A stretch of 64,000 nucleotides of DNA from Trametopsis cervina. Its lineage: Eukaryota; Basidiomycota; Agaricomycetes; Polyporales; Irpicaceae. The DNA is taken from contig MU278372.1 of the NCBI GenBank assembly GCA_022385755.1, positions 186,001 through 250,000 on the forward strand, written 5' to 3'. The notes beneath the pieces were generated by a model. It worked only from the letters and a program-made list of their open reading frames with translations. It searched no databases and was not told where the DNA came from. The translations under genes were made by a program, and so were the position numbers. This document shows, piece by piece, positions 1 through 10,822 of this stretch (the stretch's first letter is position 1; the number at the start of each line of letters is the position of its first letter).

Positions 1-766
1 AAGCACGGCGGCGTTTGCGTCCGCCGCGGTCACTGGACTCAGCGTCGGCGGAGGGCGGGGGCGGGACAGACTCGCCGTCGTCGTTACCGTCATCGTCTTT
101 GCCACCAATGGCGAGGCCACCTGGGACGTTTGGTGGCGGTGCGGGCTGGGACGGGGAGTGCGGCGGTACACCGCTCATGGCGGAGGAACGACCGAGGGGT
201 GCGCCGACGGGCATGGAGGATGGGAGCTGCCCGTGCGGCGCGTTGAGGCAGGCTTGGATGAGGTTCTTGCCCTCGGGTTGGGTGACAAGGGGCTGCAGCT
301 TGGCTGTGGTGAATGTGTATACGAGACCGGTCTCACTGACAACAAGCAGGAGGACCTGGGTGCCGGTGAGGGTCGAAAGCTCATAAGCCTGTGACGAGAC
401 GCATCGTGGTAGACGCAATGATCGAACAACGAAGTATACGAGCGGTCATGAAGATGTCGGGTAAAGGCTAGGTTAGCAAGAGCACATAACAATATGCGAC
501 AGAACTAGACGTGCCTTCTTCATGATACCAGCTTTTCGTTTCGAGAAAGTGATATGGCGCCTCGACTTGTCCTGAATAAACTCAATCTTTATCTTTCTCC
601 TGCCTGCCTTCTTATCTGTCTTTGGCTTGTCGTCGTCGTCGTCATCGTCCGCACCGCTGTCGCCTGCGTCCGCGTCCTGGATGAAGCCGTCGCCAGTGAC
701 GGGCGCAGCCGTAGGGTCGATCTCGAGACGTTGGCGTTTGTTGGAGAGAGATGTCGAGTCGGGCAT
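1..766 (-). CDS. MCM1: MADS-box (SRF/Mcm1-type) transcription factor, partial
   Basis: Exons 515-766 and 1-388; the gene runs off the left edge, so the C-terminus is missing. The start MPDSTSL (764-766) is followed by an acidic run and then the MADS box: GRRKIKIEFIQDKSRRHITF, then SKRKAGIMKK, continuing after the intron with AYELSTLTGTQVLLLVVSET and the SAM extension TAKLQPLVTQPEGKNLIQAC. This is the SRF/Mcm1 class, a DNA-binding dimer acting on CArG-like sites; in fungi it works with cofactors in cell-type, mating and cell-cycle control (family knowledge). The tail is rich in Pro, Gly and Ser. The single intron (389-514) begins with GC rather than GT: AAG|GC at 513-515 joins to CAG|GCTTATGAG in frame, whereas the nearby GT site would give a stop. 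The MADS identity is very secure; the name MCM1 is inferred from subclass. Confidence 0.93.
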
Positions 767-3700
767 ATTTACTGATGTGTTCCTATTACACAAATTTGTA
801 TCAGCTTAAGTACGATGAGACCATGAAGACTATATGTGGAGGTGGTGTAGAGGCCACGGCCCAGACTAGTAGACAACCCAAAACGGGTCGTAGGCGCGAG
901 GACGAGAGAGGAAGGAGCGGGCAACTTACGATGTTACGGGTAAAGGCGGGACGCGTCAGGCTCGCGTGTGTCAGTGAGCAGTGCCTAGAGCGTTGCTGCG
1001 CGTCGAGGGGTGTGTTGAGGTCGACGAGGGCGACGAGGAGGGAGGGGAGGGACTGCTGTTTGAGTGGTGCGTCGGGGTTGGAGACTGAAAGGGAAGGGGA
1101 GTCGCTACCGTAAAAGGGGAGAAAACGCCTCGAAGAGGAAAGGAGGCAAGAAAGGGCGAATACCACCGCAAGACACTCCCCGATTCGTCTTATACCCAAA
1201 ATCAGCGACCCCGAACGCCCTCTACCGGCGATCACCGGGTATTTGGATCTCCGCCGACCCCGCCCTCCTGCCCAATCTTATCGCAGCGCATCAGCCGTCT
1301 TCCTCTTTCGATTGCAGCCCGCGGGGTCACGCTGGCTCTCAGCAGGCTACGAATGGCAGACGACTGCCCACAACGGGGACGACGTCTCTCACCCCCTGCG
1401 ACGTCTGTTCCCTGCCCTAAACCGGATTCCCACGCGTGACCTGCGCCACATCATCTCCTTCAGGCACCGCAGCACTAAATCGGGATTGTGTCACGCTCCT
1501 TCCATTCCTGGACACCCCATTCGCCGAACTTCCCGGTCCTGGAAGCGCCCACGCCTTCGTGTCTTTGCGTCTTGCGCGTTTCTCAGACGAAGTCTCTTGG
1601 CCCAGGTCTGCGCCCCAAACGCGTCTGTCGAATGGTCTTTACGTTTCAAGAAACTTCACGTCCTATGTGTTATCATATACCTGTGAGGCTCCCCTCTATC
1701 CCCATGCAACAAACGCGAGAATGACAAGCACTCTAGCCTGAATACAATGACGAAATGAGCCGCAAATGCCCACGGCGCGATGGTTGCCCGGTGCGATAGG
1801 ATGCGGTGTTAGTATGCACGGCTCGCTCGGGTGCGCTCGTTCTTGCACTGAAGCACCTGCCATTGTGCCCTCTCCCCGTTCTTGACGACGAACAAATGCG
1901 CGGACAATGCGTTATTGTCTCTGTCGTTGCCATTTCACTGTGATCCCTGAGGGAGCGCGTGCCTGGGCAGGACATCACCTCCAGCACCCGGCGGCTTCAC
2001 CATATTCGTCCATCTCGCCTTCGCTGCCACCACCTCCATACCGTGTGCGATCGCGATAGGCTAAAGGCTGCATAACTTTTGTTCCCGCGAAGCTACTGAC
2101 TCTATTGATTCTGCTAACTCTCATGAGGCTAGGCCTGCTCAGCCCGCCGAGCTTGCGCACTGCTCGCGAGTTGCTTGCGTCGACATTGCTATCCTCCACG
2201 TACGTTTCTTCTGCCCCTCACCGCTGCTGCGCAACCCTAACCTTGCACAACGCCCGCAGCGACATCCGCCTCCTTCTTCTCTTCGCTCCCTAACTCGGCG
2301 AAACACGCAACGTGGTGGCGCAAATAAGCTCATTGGTTCTTCATTTCGATCGCGAGCCTCCTTATCTCTGGCCTTCTCGTTTTAGAAATGAACCGGGTTC
2401 GAATCCTCTCGAAGCCTTCTTTGTGACTCCACACTTGCGGCGGCCCAATGACGGTGAAGACCGTCTTGCGTGTCGTCCATGCGCGGAACGGAAATCGCTT
2501 CCGTCTCCCGCCCTTGTCCTGACTCTGGCCTCCGCAGTCCGCCTCAAGACACGTGTGCGGCCCATCTCAGTGACGTGAACCCGTCTTTTCCTACGGTCCG
2601 ATCTGCGAGAAGACCGGTCCAGATCCCAGCAAGGTTCGTCCTTGGGAAAGAGAAGCACGCGTCCGGGTTCGATTCCTACTGGTGTCCATCTACACTGGTC
2701 ATCTCTCCTCCATATTGTCGCGAACCAGACCGCGTGAAGGACCCCAGTACCGTCTATGACCGAGATGAGCCTGCTGAAACCGCTTGGCTCATCCCTCATC
2801 CTCGCGAACGGCAAGGCGTGCTGCGTTATCGTTCCAGCGGCAAGCTCTGCTCATCGTTCGCAGCCGGGTCAAATTTGCAAAGCCCCCACTTCGTTCCCAG
2901 CTCAAATCGCTGCTACGTAGGTGTGTAAACGAACCCTATTCACTCTGTGCTTCACGAGTCATTGATTCCCTCATCTCAGAATATATTGTGTGTGTACAGC
3001 ACGCTGCCGCAACCGACTCCGAGCAATATACCTGGGATCTCAGAACATACCGCTGCCGCAATCGACGCCGAGCGGTATACCCGTGACTGTACATGGGACC
3101 CGATGTGCGACGGTACCGCGCTCACATCTCGATTGCGTACGGCCTACAAAGACGGTCAGCAGCCCATGATGCCCTCCCACACGTCCCGCTAGTGCAGGTC
3201 TCAGCGTATAGCTACTGTGCAGCAACCCGGTGATCGCTCACTCCTACCTCGCAGTCCTCGCCCATAGTTCGACGCCAATATCCATATTCTCGCCGCGGCG
3301 GTAGGAGACGCAGTACAATATTCGCAGAGCGTCGGGTATTTCCCAACGTCGCACAGGCGGGGCTCTTCGACAAGCAGGGCCATAACACCAGGTCCGACTG
3401 TGCACCTACGTAATCCTGCCGCTCGTGGACGCCGAGAGACGTCAGGTTTACGGCGAGTTCGCACATTACCCCGCCGCATTGGACTCGCCGGGGCGCTTCA
3501 AAGTCTAAACGTATTACATCAAATCGGCCCTTCCGTCTCGCTCTGCTGCATAAAAGCCGGACGGACTCTCGTTCTATCCGTCACGCGAACGCAGCGAGTA
3601 AGCAACGGTGGCGGTCGTAGGATTCATTCTGTCGCGTATGGCGAACGCGTGGGGGTGTTTCCGTGAAATTCGCTGTAGTTGATATGCATAGCGGTCAGTC

Positions 3701-3957
3701 GCGTCGTATTCGAGTCATCTGCGTCGTCCGTGTGGAAGTCCCGAAAACGAGAAGCCGAGACTAAACGAGGGTGCGTACAACGGCGGGCATGCCTTCAAGT
3801 CACTCGTGCGCACACGCATCCAAACGAGTCGTCATGATCTTTAAATATTCCGCGACATACATGATTGTGATTTGATACTTCTACGTGGTAAACACTTCTC
3901 TACTGCGACAGCAGCCACCGAGGCTCGTTAGACACGCACGCTCTGCTGATGCGGGTC
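767..3957. other. Intergenic stretch without a recognisable gene
   Basis: About 3.2 kb between the MADS-box gene and the coiled-coil gene. The part next to the MADS start (about 780-1250) is pyrimidine-rich on the minus strand, as expected of a fungal promoter and 5' UTR. Open frames of up to about 150 codons occur on both strands, but none shows a family motif, a plausible splice-linked extension or biased composition. Two tRNA T-arm-like strings (near 2398 and 2663) do not fold into a tRNA. I see no transposon ends here. Confidence 0.5.
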
Positions 3958-5709
3958 TCAAGGTCTCACGAACGACATGTACTGATCAGTGATTTGATGT
4001 AACCTTGTCTCGGCAGCCACCGCCCGGCTCTTCATGTCTTCGTACATTAAGGCAGACTCTGCTTTAGCCTCAGCAGCTCGCTGACGCTCAGAATCCCTGG
4101 TCGCGTCGACCCGCGTGGCTGCTTGTTCGTGCGCCTCTGCGACCTGCGTGACTGCTCGTGCGTTCGCCTCTGCGAGCTGCGTGGCTGCTTCTTGTCCCGC
4201 GTTGGCTGCTTGTTCGTGCGCCTCTGCGAGCTGCGTGACTGCTCGTGCGTTCGCCTCTGCGAGCTGCGCGGCTGCTTCTCGTCTCGCCTCGGCTGCTTCT
4301 TGTCTCGCGTTGGCTGCTTCTAGCCTTGCTTTGGCTGCTTCTTCTTTCGCATCGGCGAGGGCAGCTTCTCCTCGTTTCTTCTCGTACTCCTCTCGCTTGG
4401 CTGCTTCTGCGAGCTGGGTCTGGAAATTTTCGATGAGGGACGCTAGTAGACGCTCTGTTCGTTCCTTCTCGTGCTTGTAGGCGTCTGCCAGCAGTTCATG
4501 GGAAAGTTGCGATGGGTCGATTACCAGCCCCGAACGAATGTCCGGCTTCATAAAGTCAGAGCTAGCCCAGGACCTGATCCTCTGAGTCCCAGGACTTTCA
4601 TGGCGCGGCCTCTGGTGTGGTGTAGAGGTACGCATTCTACCACTGCCATAAAGACATGTTAGTATGCTCCATACACTGACATCTACAAAACACTTACTCG
4701 CGGCTTGGTGCCCGGCTTCCAGATGGCGGAGCAGGTGGACCTTGTGGGTCGACAGTATCTCTGTAGAGGTGTGAGCAGGAATGGGTGGTTGTCAGATAAG
4801 GAGCTGCACGTACGCAGGCAATGGCGGCTGTGTGGCAGTCTCACCTCGAGCTTCTTCACCGCTCACTAAAGCTGCGCATATATGTTAGCGTAAGCTACAA
4901 GTAGTCACGGTTCAACCTACGTAGAATATCCTCGAGCACAATCACAGACTTGTTGCCGAGGTCTTCTGTGTCTGCATAGTCCTGGGACGATGGTATTTCT
5001 GCAATGTAAGACATCAGTGCATGTCGTTTCCGCATAGACTGCCAGGACATACCTTCTTTCGACTGTGCAAGATCCTCGGCGGCCCCCGCCGGAAGTGGTG
5101 GCACGGGCGGAATGGCTGCTCGGCGATTCTTGGGCCGCTTACCTGCGGCGGTATTGTCAGGCGCTGAAACGTCACACGAGGGACGAGAAAGTCGTCAGAT
5201 GTGCGATGAAGAAAATGTTTAGAGCTCACTGTCCATGCCAAATTTCTTACGAGTCAACTCCATAGAATCATCAGCGTGCTTGATTTTTTCCTCGGTGGTA
5301 TTAGTTCTACTGGAAGGAGTCTCCTGCGCAGAATCTTGATGTGGGCCGTTCGAGCCAGCTACTGCGTCGTCTGACGGAACCGACCACCAGAGTTAGCAAT
5401 AGGATAGTTCAGTGCTGCATAAGGCTTACCTTCGGCATAGACATGCTCACCTCCGGAAAAACCGGGATTTCTGACGGTGGGGACGTCCGATGAGGTGGCG
5501 ACGTTGGTATCCATTGAGAGTGGGGATGGGTACGTTCTCCAATTTCTACGAGGGCGATGGGTGGCGTTGAACAGATGAGGTGCGAGACCGCGAATGAGAA
5601 TGCGTTTATCTGAGCGACTCGCCATCATTATATACTGCACAAGTTCTTCGGACGGATCGATCCTCGTTGGTGGGTGCAGGTGTGTAGCGTAGGTAGGTTC
5701 GGACAACAT
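3958..5709 (-). CDS. Coiled-coil protein with 29-residue repeats, function unknown
   Basis: Seven exons: 5430-5709, 5230-5361, 5053-5163, 4921-4998, 4814-4871, 4698-4760, 3958-4642. All junctions are GT-AG and phase-consistent, giving 468 residues. I do not recognise a family. The N-terminal two thirds are polar, with a basic PKNRR patch and a proline-rich stretch (DTVDPQGPPAPPSGSR). The last 190 residues are a long Ala/Glu/Gln-rich coiled coil starting near ERTERLLASLIENFQTQLAE, with two near-identical 29-residue units (QLAEANARAV... and QLAEAHEQAA...). The start at 5709 is the first in-frame ATG; MMASRSDKR at about 5628 is an alternative. The LTR of a retrotransposon ends 11 bp upstream of the ATG in the same orientation, so the native promoter has been pushed 5.6 kb away. 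Intron structure argues that it is or was a real gene. Confidence 0.7.
4118..4291. repeat. Tandem duplication, 87-bp period, inside the coiled-coil exon
   Basis: The string gctgcttgttcgtgcgcc starts at 4118 and again at 4205, an 87-bp period, and the following 80 bases match closely with a few substitutions. It encodes two 29-residue coiled-coil units in frame, so the repeat changes protein length by whole units. Confidence 0.85.
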
Positions 5710-5720
5710 GAGGAGTTTGG

Positions 5721-5969
5721 TGTGGTTTCACCCACTTCTAGAAGACGGACTTCAGGCGGAGAAGGAGGATGAGAGAATTCTGGCTCTCAAGCGTATTCGC
5801 GGCGTACTTAAATACATGTTAAGTACAATACTTGTAATCTAAGTCGATCGACGAGTCAGCCGTCGATATTCGTACAATACATGGTAGTCATCAATACTTG
5901 AGTCATTCATGACCGAGTCGGTCAGAATATTCGGAGTCCTTCGGCGTCACAATAACTGATCGTACAACA
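5721..5969 (-). repeat. 3' LTR of the gypsy element
   Basis: 249 bp, identical to 11066-11314. On the minus strand it starts TGTTGTACG and ends GAAACCACA. A TATTTAAG stretch (minus, about 5808-5818) could serve as TATA box; initiation 25-30 bases further would leave a leader of about 70 bases before the coiled-coil gene's ATG at 5709. Confidence 0.95.
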
Positions 5970-5980
5970 CTACCCCCTCG
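5970..5980 (-). other. Polypurine tract of the gypsy element
   Basis: On the minus strand CGAGGGGGTAG lies directly before the 3' LTR, the position and composition expected for the plus-strand primer of an LTR retrotransposon. Confidence 0.85.
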
Positions 5981-6064
5981 TTAAGACCTTTCGTCCCCGA
6001 AACTAAGGGTAAATCGCGAAGATAACGAAAATAATAATTTGATAAGTATTTTCTGTCGTGGGCG

Positions 6065-9000
6065 CTAGGCGTGTGCTTGCTGGCGTAAGCCCCTCAGACG
6101 TTGGTGTTCGTCTCGTCTCCTAACATCATCGCTTGCATGCCAAAGTCGAGCATCGCCGCTACGTCCGGGGAAGTAACGACGGAGGCGTTCTCCGTTGTAG
6201 AGGTGACGAAGAACGTAACCAGACCTGGTTTGGAGCTGGTAAGTATTCTTATCTGTCACCGCCTTCACAATGAAGGGACCATCCCACCGTGGATGCAGTT
6301 TCGAAGGACTCTCGTACTTACGTTTTACCAGGTCCCCCACACCAATAGCATCCTCTCGAAAGGTCTCCTCACGTCTATCGGCTTCTGCCTTGAGGCGGGC
6401 GAATGCACGCTCGTTAGCGTCGCTCCTGAAGCGGTCGAGGTCCTGAACATGCTCAAGTCGCTCAACTTGGATGGCCTCAATCTCCTGGTCGGTTGGCGGT
6501 GCCCGTACAACATCATATACGTGGTCGTTTGGTAACCGCGGATGTCGTCCATAAGTGAGATAGAAGGGGGAAGCACGAAGCGAAGGGTTTTCATGGGCGC
6601 GATGAGCAAGCAGAACATCCGGTAAGTACTCATCCCATTGATTCTGCGCATTAGGAGCACATACCCGGGCTAACATCTGGACCAGAGTGTCGTTGAACTT
6701 CTCGAGGCGGCCGTTCGTCTGCGGATGATACGGCGTAGTGTGTATGTGGGCAATCCCTAGACGATGCAAGAAGTTTTGAACAAGGTACGATCGAAATTCT
6801 TCGCCGTTGTCGGTGAGGATGGACTTGGGCTTACCGAAGGTTGCAATCACATAGCGAAGCAGGTTAACCACCGATTCCGCGGATCGTCGCGTAAGGGCGT
6901 TTGCGACTGTGAAGTCCGTGCCGAGGTCCATCCCAGTCAGCAAGTACTTGTTGCCTTGTACGGTTTGGGGCAGTGGTCCGACGAAGTCAAATGACCACAC
7001 ATCACCAGCATCCACTCGAGGTAAGGGGTGCAATGTTTGAGGTACTGTCAGCTCTCGTCGTGTGAACTGACACTCGTTACAGGATTTCACCACTCGCTCG
7101 ACTATCTCCGTGACGAATGGCATCCAGACACGTCGACGCAATGCTGGCGTGACTGAAGGCACTCCCAAGTGTCCGAGATCGACGTGAACCTGGCGTACGG
7201 CTTCTTCGGCAGCTTCAATAGAGGTGGGGACCTCAACAATCAAGTCGTCGCCCTGGTCCTGAATGGCGCGGTGCAGCCTTCCATTCGCAAGACGGTAGTT
7301 TCCATCGCCAACCTCTTGGGCCGGAGCGCTATTCTGAAGCTCTCGTTCATACTGTACGAGTGTTTCAAAAGCAGCCGCACGGTCTGGAGCTTGCTGAAAA
7401 GCATCGAGTGGGTTGGCGAATAGCGGTTCAAGGGTCTGCTCATCCGGGACATCGCTATGGCCCCCGCGGCGCGATAGAGCATCTGGGGCGAGCTGGGACC
7501 TGCCGGGCCGATAGATAATTTCGACGTCGAAGTGCGCGAGGTCATCGATGAATCGTGCCAGACGTCGTCCAAGGTCTTTTTGAGTCCGAGCGTACTTCAA
7601 GGATTCATGGTCGGTACGCACCAGAATGGGAGATCCCTCGATGTACCCTCTCCACTTCCGCAGGGCCCATACAATTGCGAGCATCTCGCGCTCCTGAGCC
7701 GAGTACCTTTGTTCGGTAGGCGTCATCCGTCGGGATTCATATGCAACAGTCCGTAAGTATTTTTCTTTGAATGTGAAGCGTTGAGGCGACTGACTGTCAT
7801 CCTTCCCCCCTTCTAGATCTTTGAACGGCTCCGACGTTTGTTGCAAAACAGCGCCGATGCAATTGCCAGACGCATCTGTGTCAATGACGAACAACCGCCA
7901 TGGAGTTGGGTGGATGAGGAAGGACGGAGACGTCAGTTTCCTTTTGACAGCTATGAATGCTCGCTCACAGTTCGGTGTCCAGTGGATTGCTGTACCCTTC
8001 TTTGGGGAACCCTGTAGCAAGTCGTAGATAGGGTTCATAACCTTCGCAAAACCCGCAATGAACCTCCGGTAATACCCTGCAATGTTACAGAAACCGCGTA
8101 CCTCCGTGATGGTGTTAGGGCGCGGCCACTCAACAATAGCCTTGATCTTCTCTGGGTTGGGCTTAATGCCGTCACCTGAGACAATGTGTCCGAGATAGAG
8201 CACACTGGTAAGCCCCCACTTGCATTTTTTCTCGTTTAGAACAAGGTGGTGCTTACTGAGGCGTTGCATCACAGTATCGACATCACGGGCGTGCTGTTCG
8301 GCTGACCGCGAGAAGATGATGATGTCGTCGAGGTAGACAATGGCGATAACATCGAGAAGGTCCCGCAGCATATCGTTCATCATATTTTGGAAGGTTGCAG
8401 GTGCGTTGACCAATCCAAAGGGCATGACACGAAACTGAAAGTGACCATAGCGACATGTGAATGCTGTCTTTGGGCGGGCTCGTTCGGAAAGACGTACTTG
8501 CCAATATCCCGAACGAAGGTCCAAGCATGTGAAGTATCGGGCCCCCGCAAGTGTGGCATAGCAGTCGTCGATTCGCGGTAATGGGTAGGCGTTCGGAACA
8601 GTAGCGCGGTTGAGTGCACGATAATCGACGCAGATGCGAAGCTCACCTGTCTTCTTCCGTACCGGTAGCAGTGGTGAGGAGTATGGTGAGGACGATGGTT
8701 CGATTACTCCATCTTTCAGACCGTCTTCGACAAAGGCTTTGATAGCCTTCTGTTCGACAGGAGACAATGGGCGTCCATGACCGCGTACTGGCTTCGCATC
8801 ACCGGTGTCGATGTCGTGCTCCCATTGACGTGCCGGGGGGTAACCTGGTTTGTCGGCAAAGCACTGAGGGTAACGTGCCTTCATTTCAGTCAATACCCGA
8901 TTGCTAACAATGGGATCACATACTTCGCCAGGTTCCTCTTCCGCTACTGCTGCCAGGAGTGTTCGAGGGCGTGCGCAAGGGGTCGCGCGGTGTCGTCGTT

Positions 9001-10822
9001 GCGCGCACGAGTTGCATGCGAGGTTGGGAAACCCTGCATCGATGTAGTATTGGAGTCCCGAGATGGGGTCGACCATCACGCAGCGGTTCGTGTTCCAGTT
9101 GATGGTGGTCTGATGGAGCCGCATCCACTCACGCCCCAGCAGGACGTCATGACGGAACCCTGAATCACCTTCAAGCACGAAGGCATGGAAATCCTCACGG
9201 ACGCGGTCATTAAGCACCAGGGTCATCCGTGCGAACGCTGTGGTGGTCGTGGTTCCTGCACCTACTACTGTACGCGGCGTGATCTTGAAGAACTCTGCAC
9301 CTGCGCGGCGTGCAACATCGCGTGTAACGTAGTTGGATGTTGCTCCGGTGTCAAGGAGTGCTCGGGCGTTGATAGTACGAGCACCATGAAGATCGCGCAG
9401 GGGAGGACCCAAGCCGACACGATAGGTTGGATTGGTTGGGGTGTCCTCATGGGCGTTCAGATACAGGTCGTCGTCGGTATCCTCATCATCCGTAGGTTCA
9501 TCGTCACGTTCGTCGTCTGCCACATCTGAGTCTTCATCAAGGTCTGAGACATTGGTGAATCCTGGGACTGGCTCATCAGCCCAGTCGTCCGGTGTGAGGA
9601 TGAGGTGTGATGGCTCAACAGCTTCAAAGGGTGCCGGAGTCGGATCGGGGAGGCACGGAGTCAAGGGTGGAACGTTCTCGACTTCGTGTGTGTGCATATG
9701 CTGACGACGAGTTCCTTCATAGGTTCGCCGTCCTGAAGACTGACTGGCCGCAACCTGGTTTCGACCGGTGGGAGGCGAGGTTGGGTTGCGTCGTGGTCGT
9801 GGACAATCTCGCGCGACATGGCCACGGTCGTTGCAGTTATAGCAGCGAACGTTGGCAGACTGCAGCATTACGTCGAGGTCCATCGGGGCTGGGCCAGTGC
9901 TGCGGTCGCTTGTTGAAGGACCTGCGCCGACGTTTGCTGCTTGCGAGAAGGGAGACAGGACACCAGGGAATGGGGTGTCGCGTCGTGGTTTGTTCTTTGG
10001 TCTTGGGTCGCGGTCACGGTCGTGATGACGTTGCGACGAATGGTGAGTCTTCTGAGTCTGACTCGCGAGCTGTCGGTTCTGTGACCATTCAAGGGCTAGG
10101 TCATAGACATGCGACATGTTAGGCTCAGGGTTCGAGCGCAGGGCCTCGGTGATGTACAGGCGTGCTTGCTGTGGGAACGAGGCGAGGAAGTTCCAACGGC
10201 GATCCTGGTACGTCATCTGATCATCTGGGATGCGGGCGTCGAGGAGTTGGAACTGTTGCACGAAGTCTGACATGTCTCCTTGATAGGTCAATGCGTGCAT
10301 ACGCGCTCGGACTTGGTCAAGGATGATCGGAGTGTCGAACCGTTGACGTAGCAAGGTCTCAAAACCTGCCCAAGACGAGGGGACGGCGTTCCGTTGACGC
10401 AAGCCGTGGTACCACGCCAGCGCAAGTCCGTCGAAATACGTCGCCGCGGTGGACACCCATAGGTCCTGTGGTACCGCGGATGCTCGAACAGCATCGAGGA
10501 AGATGGTCAACCAGTGGTTGACGTTGCTGTTTGGGGAGTCGAGGTTGCCGCTGAAGCGCTGCGGGGACACTCGCAGAGTGCCGCGGCTGGTAGGTGTAGT
10601 CGTCGGGGCTGAAGTCTGCACAGTCAGCTGCGCTTGGGACAGCGCGTTCGTCAACGACTGTTCAAATTGCTGCTGCGTCAGCAATTGTCCCTGGGTTGCT
10701 TGGTTTTGTTGCCGAGCTTCTTGTAGCTGTGCGGTAAGGGAGGCTACTAACTCTTGCAGCGCTCCGGCGACCTCCGGAGACAACTGACTGTGGATCACTT
10801 CGAAGGGATCCATTCTAGGCAT
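6065..10822 (-). CDS. Gag-Pol polyprotein of the Ty3/gypsy element
   Basis: A single uninterrupted frame of 1585 residues. Gag covers roughly residues 80-260, with a CCHC zinc knuckle (CYNCNDRGHVARDC) at 327-340. The aspartic protease has LLDTGATSNYV near 489-499. Reverse transcriptase covers about 695-890, with the FRVMPFGL motif near 797-804 and YLDD at 830-833. RNase H starts at DTDASG (981) with TDHESL near 1070. Integrase has an HHCC zinc module (HVDLGHLG...CNEC, about 1213-1251) and the DDE acidic residues in FDFVGPL (1279), LTDNGEEF (1337) and GRLEKF (1374). A GPY/F-like module (HPRWDGPF, 1510) closes the protein. Gag and Pol share one frame, so no frameshift is needed. I saw no stop or missing catalytic residue, so the element looks autonomous. 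Confidence 0.97.
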   Translation of the reverse strand: MPRMDPFEVIHSQLSPEVAGALQELVASLTAQLQEARQQNQATQGQLLTQQQFEQSLTNALSQAQLTVQTSAPTTTPTSRGTLRVSPQRFSGNLDSPNSNVNHWLTIFLDAVRASAVPQDLWVSTAATYFDGLALAWYHGLRQRNAVPSSWAGFETLLRQRFDTPIILDQVRARMHALTYQGDMSDFVQQFQLLDARIPDDQMTYQDRRWNFLASFPQQARLYITEALRSNPEPNMSHVYDLALEWSQNRQLASQTQKTHHSSQRHHDRDRDPRPKNKPRRDTPFPGVLSPFSQAANVGAGPSTSDRSTGPAPMDLDVMLQSANVRCYNCNDRGHVARDCPRPRRNPTSPPTGRNQVAASQSSGRRTYEGTRRQHMHTHEVENVPPLTPCLPDPTPAPFEAVEPSHLILTPDDWADEPVPGFTNVSDLDEDSDVADDERDDEPTDDEDTDDDLYLNAHEDTPTNPTYRVGLGPPLRDLHGARTINARALLDTGATSNYVTRDVARRAGAEFFKITPRTVVGAGTTTTTAFARMTLVLNDRVREDFHAFVLEGDSGFRHDVLLGREWMRLHQTTINWNTNRCVMVDPISGLQYYIDAGFPNLACNSCAQRRHRATPCARPRTLLAAVAEEEPGEVCDPIVSNRVLTEMKARYPQCFADKPGYPPARQWEHDIDTGDAKPVRGHGRPLSPVEQKAIKAFVEDGLKDGVIEPSSSPYSSPLLPVRKKTGELRICVDYRALNRATVPNAYPLPRIDDCYATLAGARYFTCLDLRSGYWQVRLSERARPKTAFTCRYGHFQFRVMPFGLVNAPATFQNMMNDMLRDLLDVIAIVYLDDIIIFSRSAEQHARDVDTVMQRLSKHHLVLNEKKCKWGLTSVLYLGHIVSGDGIKPNPEKIKAIVEWPRPNTITEVRGFCNIAGYYRRFIAGFAKVMNPIYDLLQGSPKKGTAIHWTPNCERAFIAVKRKLTSPSFLIHPTPWRLFVIDTDASGNCIGAVLQQTSEPFKDLEGGKDDSQSPQRFTFKEKYLRTVAYESRRMTPTEQRYSAQEREMLAIVWALRKWRGYIEGSPILVRTDHESLKYARTQKDLGRRLARFIDDLAHFDVEIIYRPGRSQLAPDALSRRGGHSDVPDEQTLEPLFANPLDAFQQAPDRAAAFETLVQYERELQNSAPAQEVGDGNYRLANGRLHRAIQDQGDDLIVEVPTSIEAAEEAVRQVHVDLGHLGVPSVTPALRRRVWMPFVTEIVERVVKSCNECQFTRRELTVPQTLHPLPRVDAGDVWSFDFVGPLPQTVQGNKYLLTGMDLGTDFTVANALTRRSAESVVNLLRYVIATFGKPKSILTDNGEEFRSYLVQNFLHRLGIAHIHTTPYHPQTNGRLEKFNDTLVQMLARVCAPNAQNQWDEYLPDVLLAHRAHENPSLRASPFYLTYGRHPRLPNDHVYDVVRAPPTDQEIEAIQVERLEHVQDLDRFRSDANERAFARLKAEADRREETFREDAIGVGDLVKRKYESPSKLHPRWDGPFIVKAVTDKNTYQLQTRSGYVLRHLYNGERLRRYFPGRSGDARLWHASDDVRRRDEHQRLRGLRQQAHA

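Noticed and set aside
801..1235. 144-codon open frame upstream of the MADS-box gene (minus)
   Set aside because: No motif or biased codon use; the sequence is pyrimidine-rich leader and promoter of the MADS-box gene.
2390..2680. Two tRNA T-arm-like strings (gggttcgaatcc and gggttcgattcc)
   Set aside because: The bases on either side do not form the 5-bp T-stem, and no acceptor, D or anticodon arm can be folded around them.
5359..5430. Reading straight through the first intron of the coiled-coil gene
   Set aside because: The frame ends at a stop soon after 5361, whereas splicing at 5430/5361 opens a phase-consistent chain of six further exons.
6065..6500. A chromodomain at the C-terminus of the gypsy integrase
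   Set aside because: After the GPY/F-like module only about 35 basic residues remain, without the aromatic cage pattern of a chromodomain.
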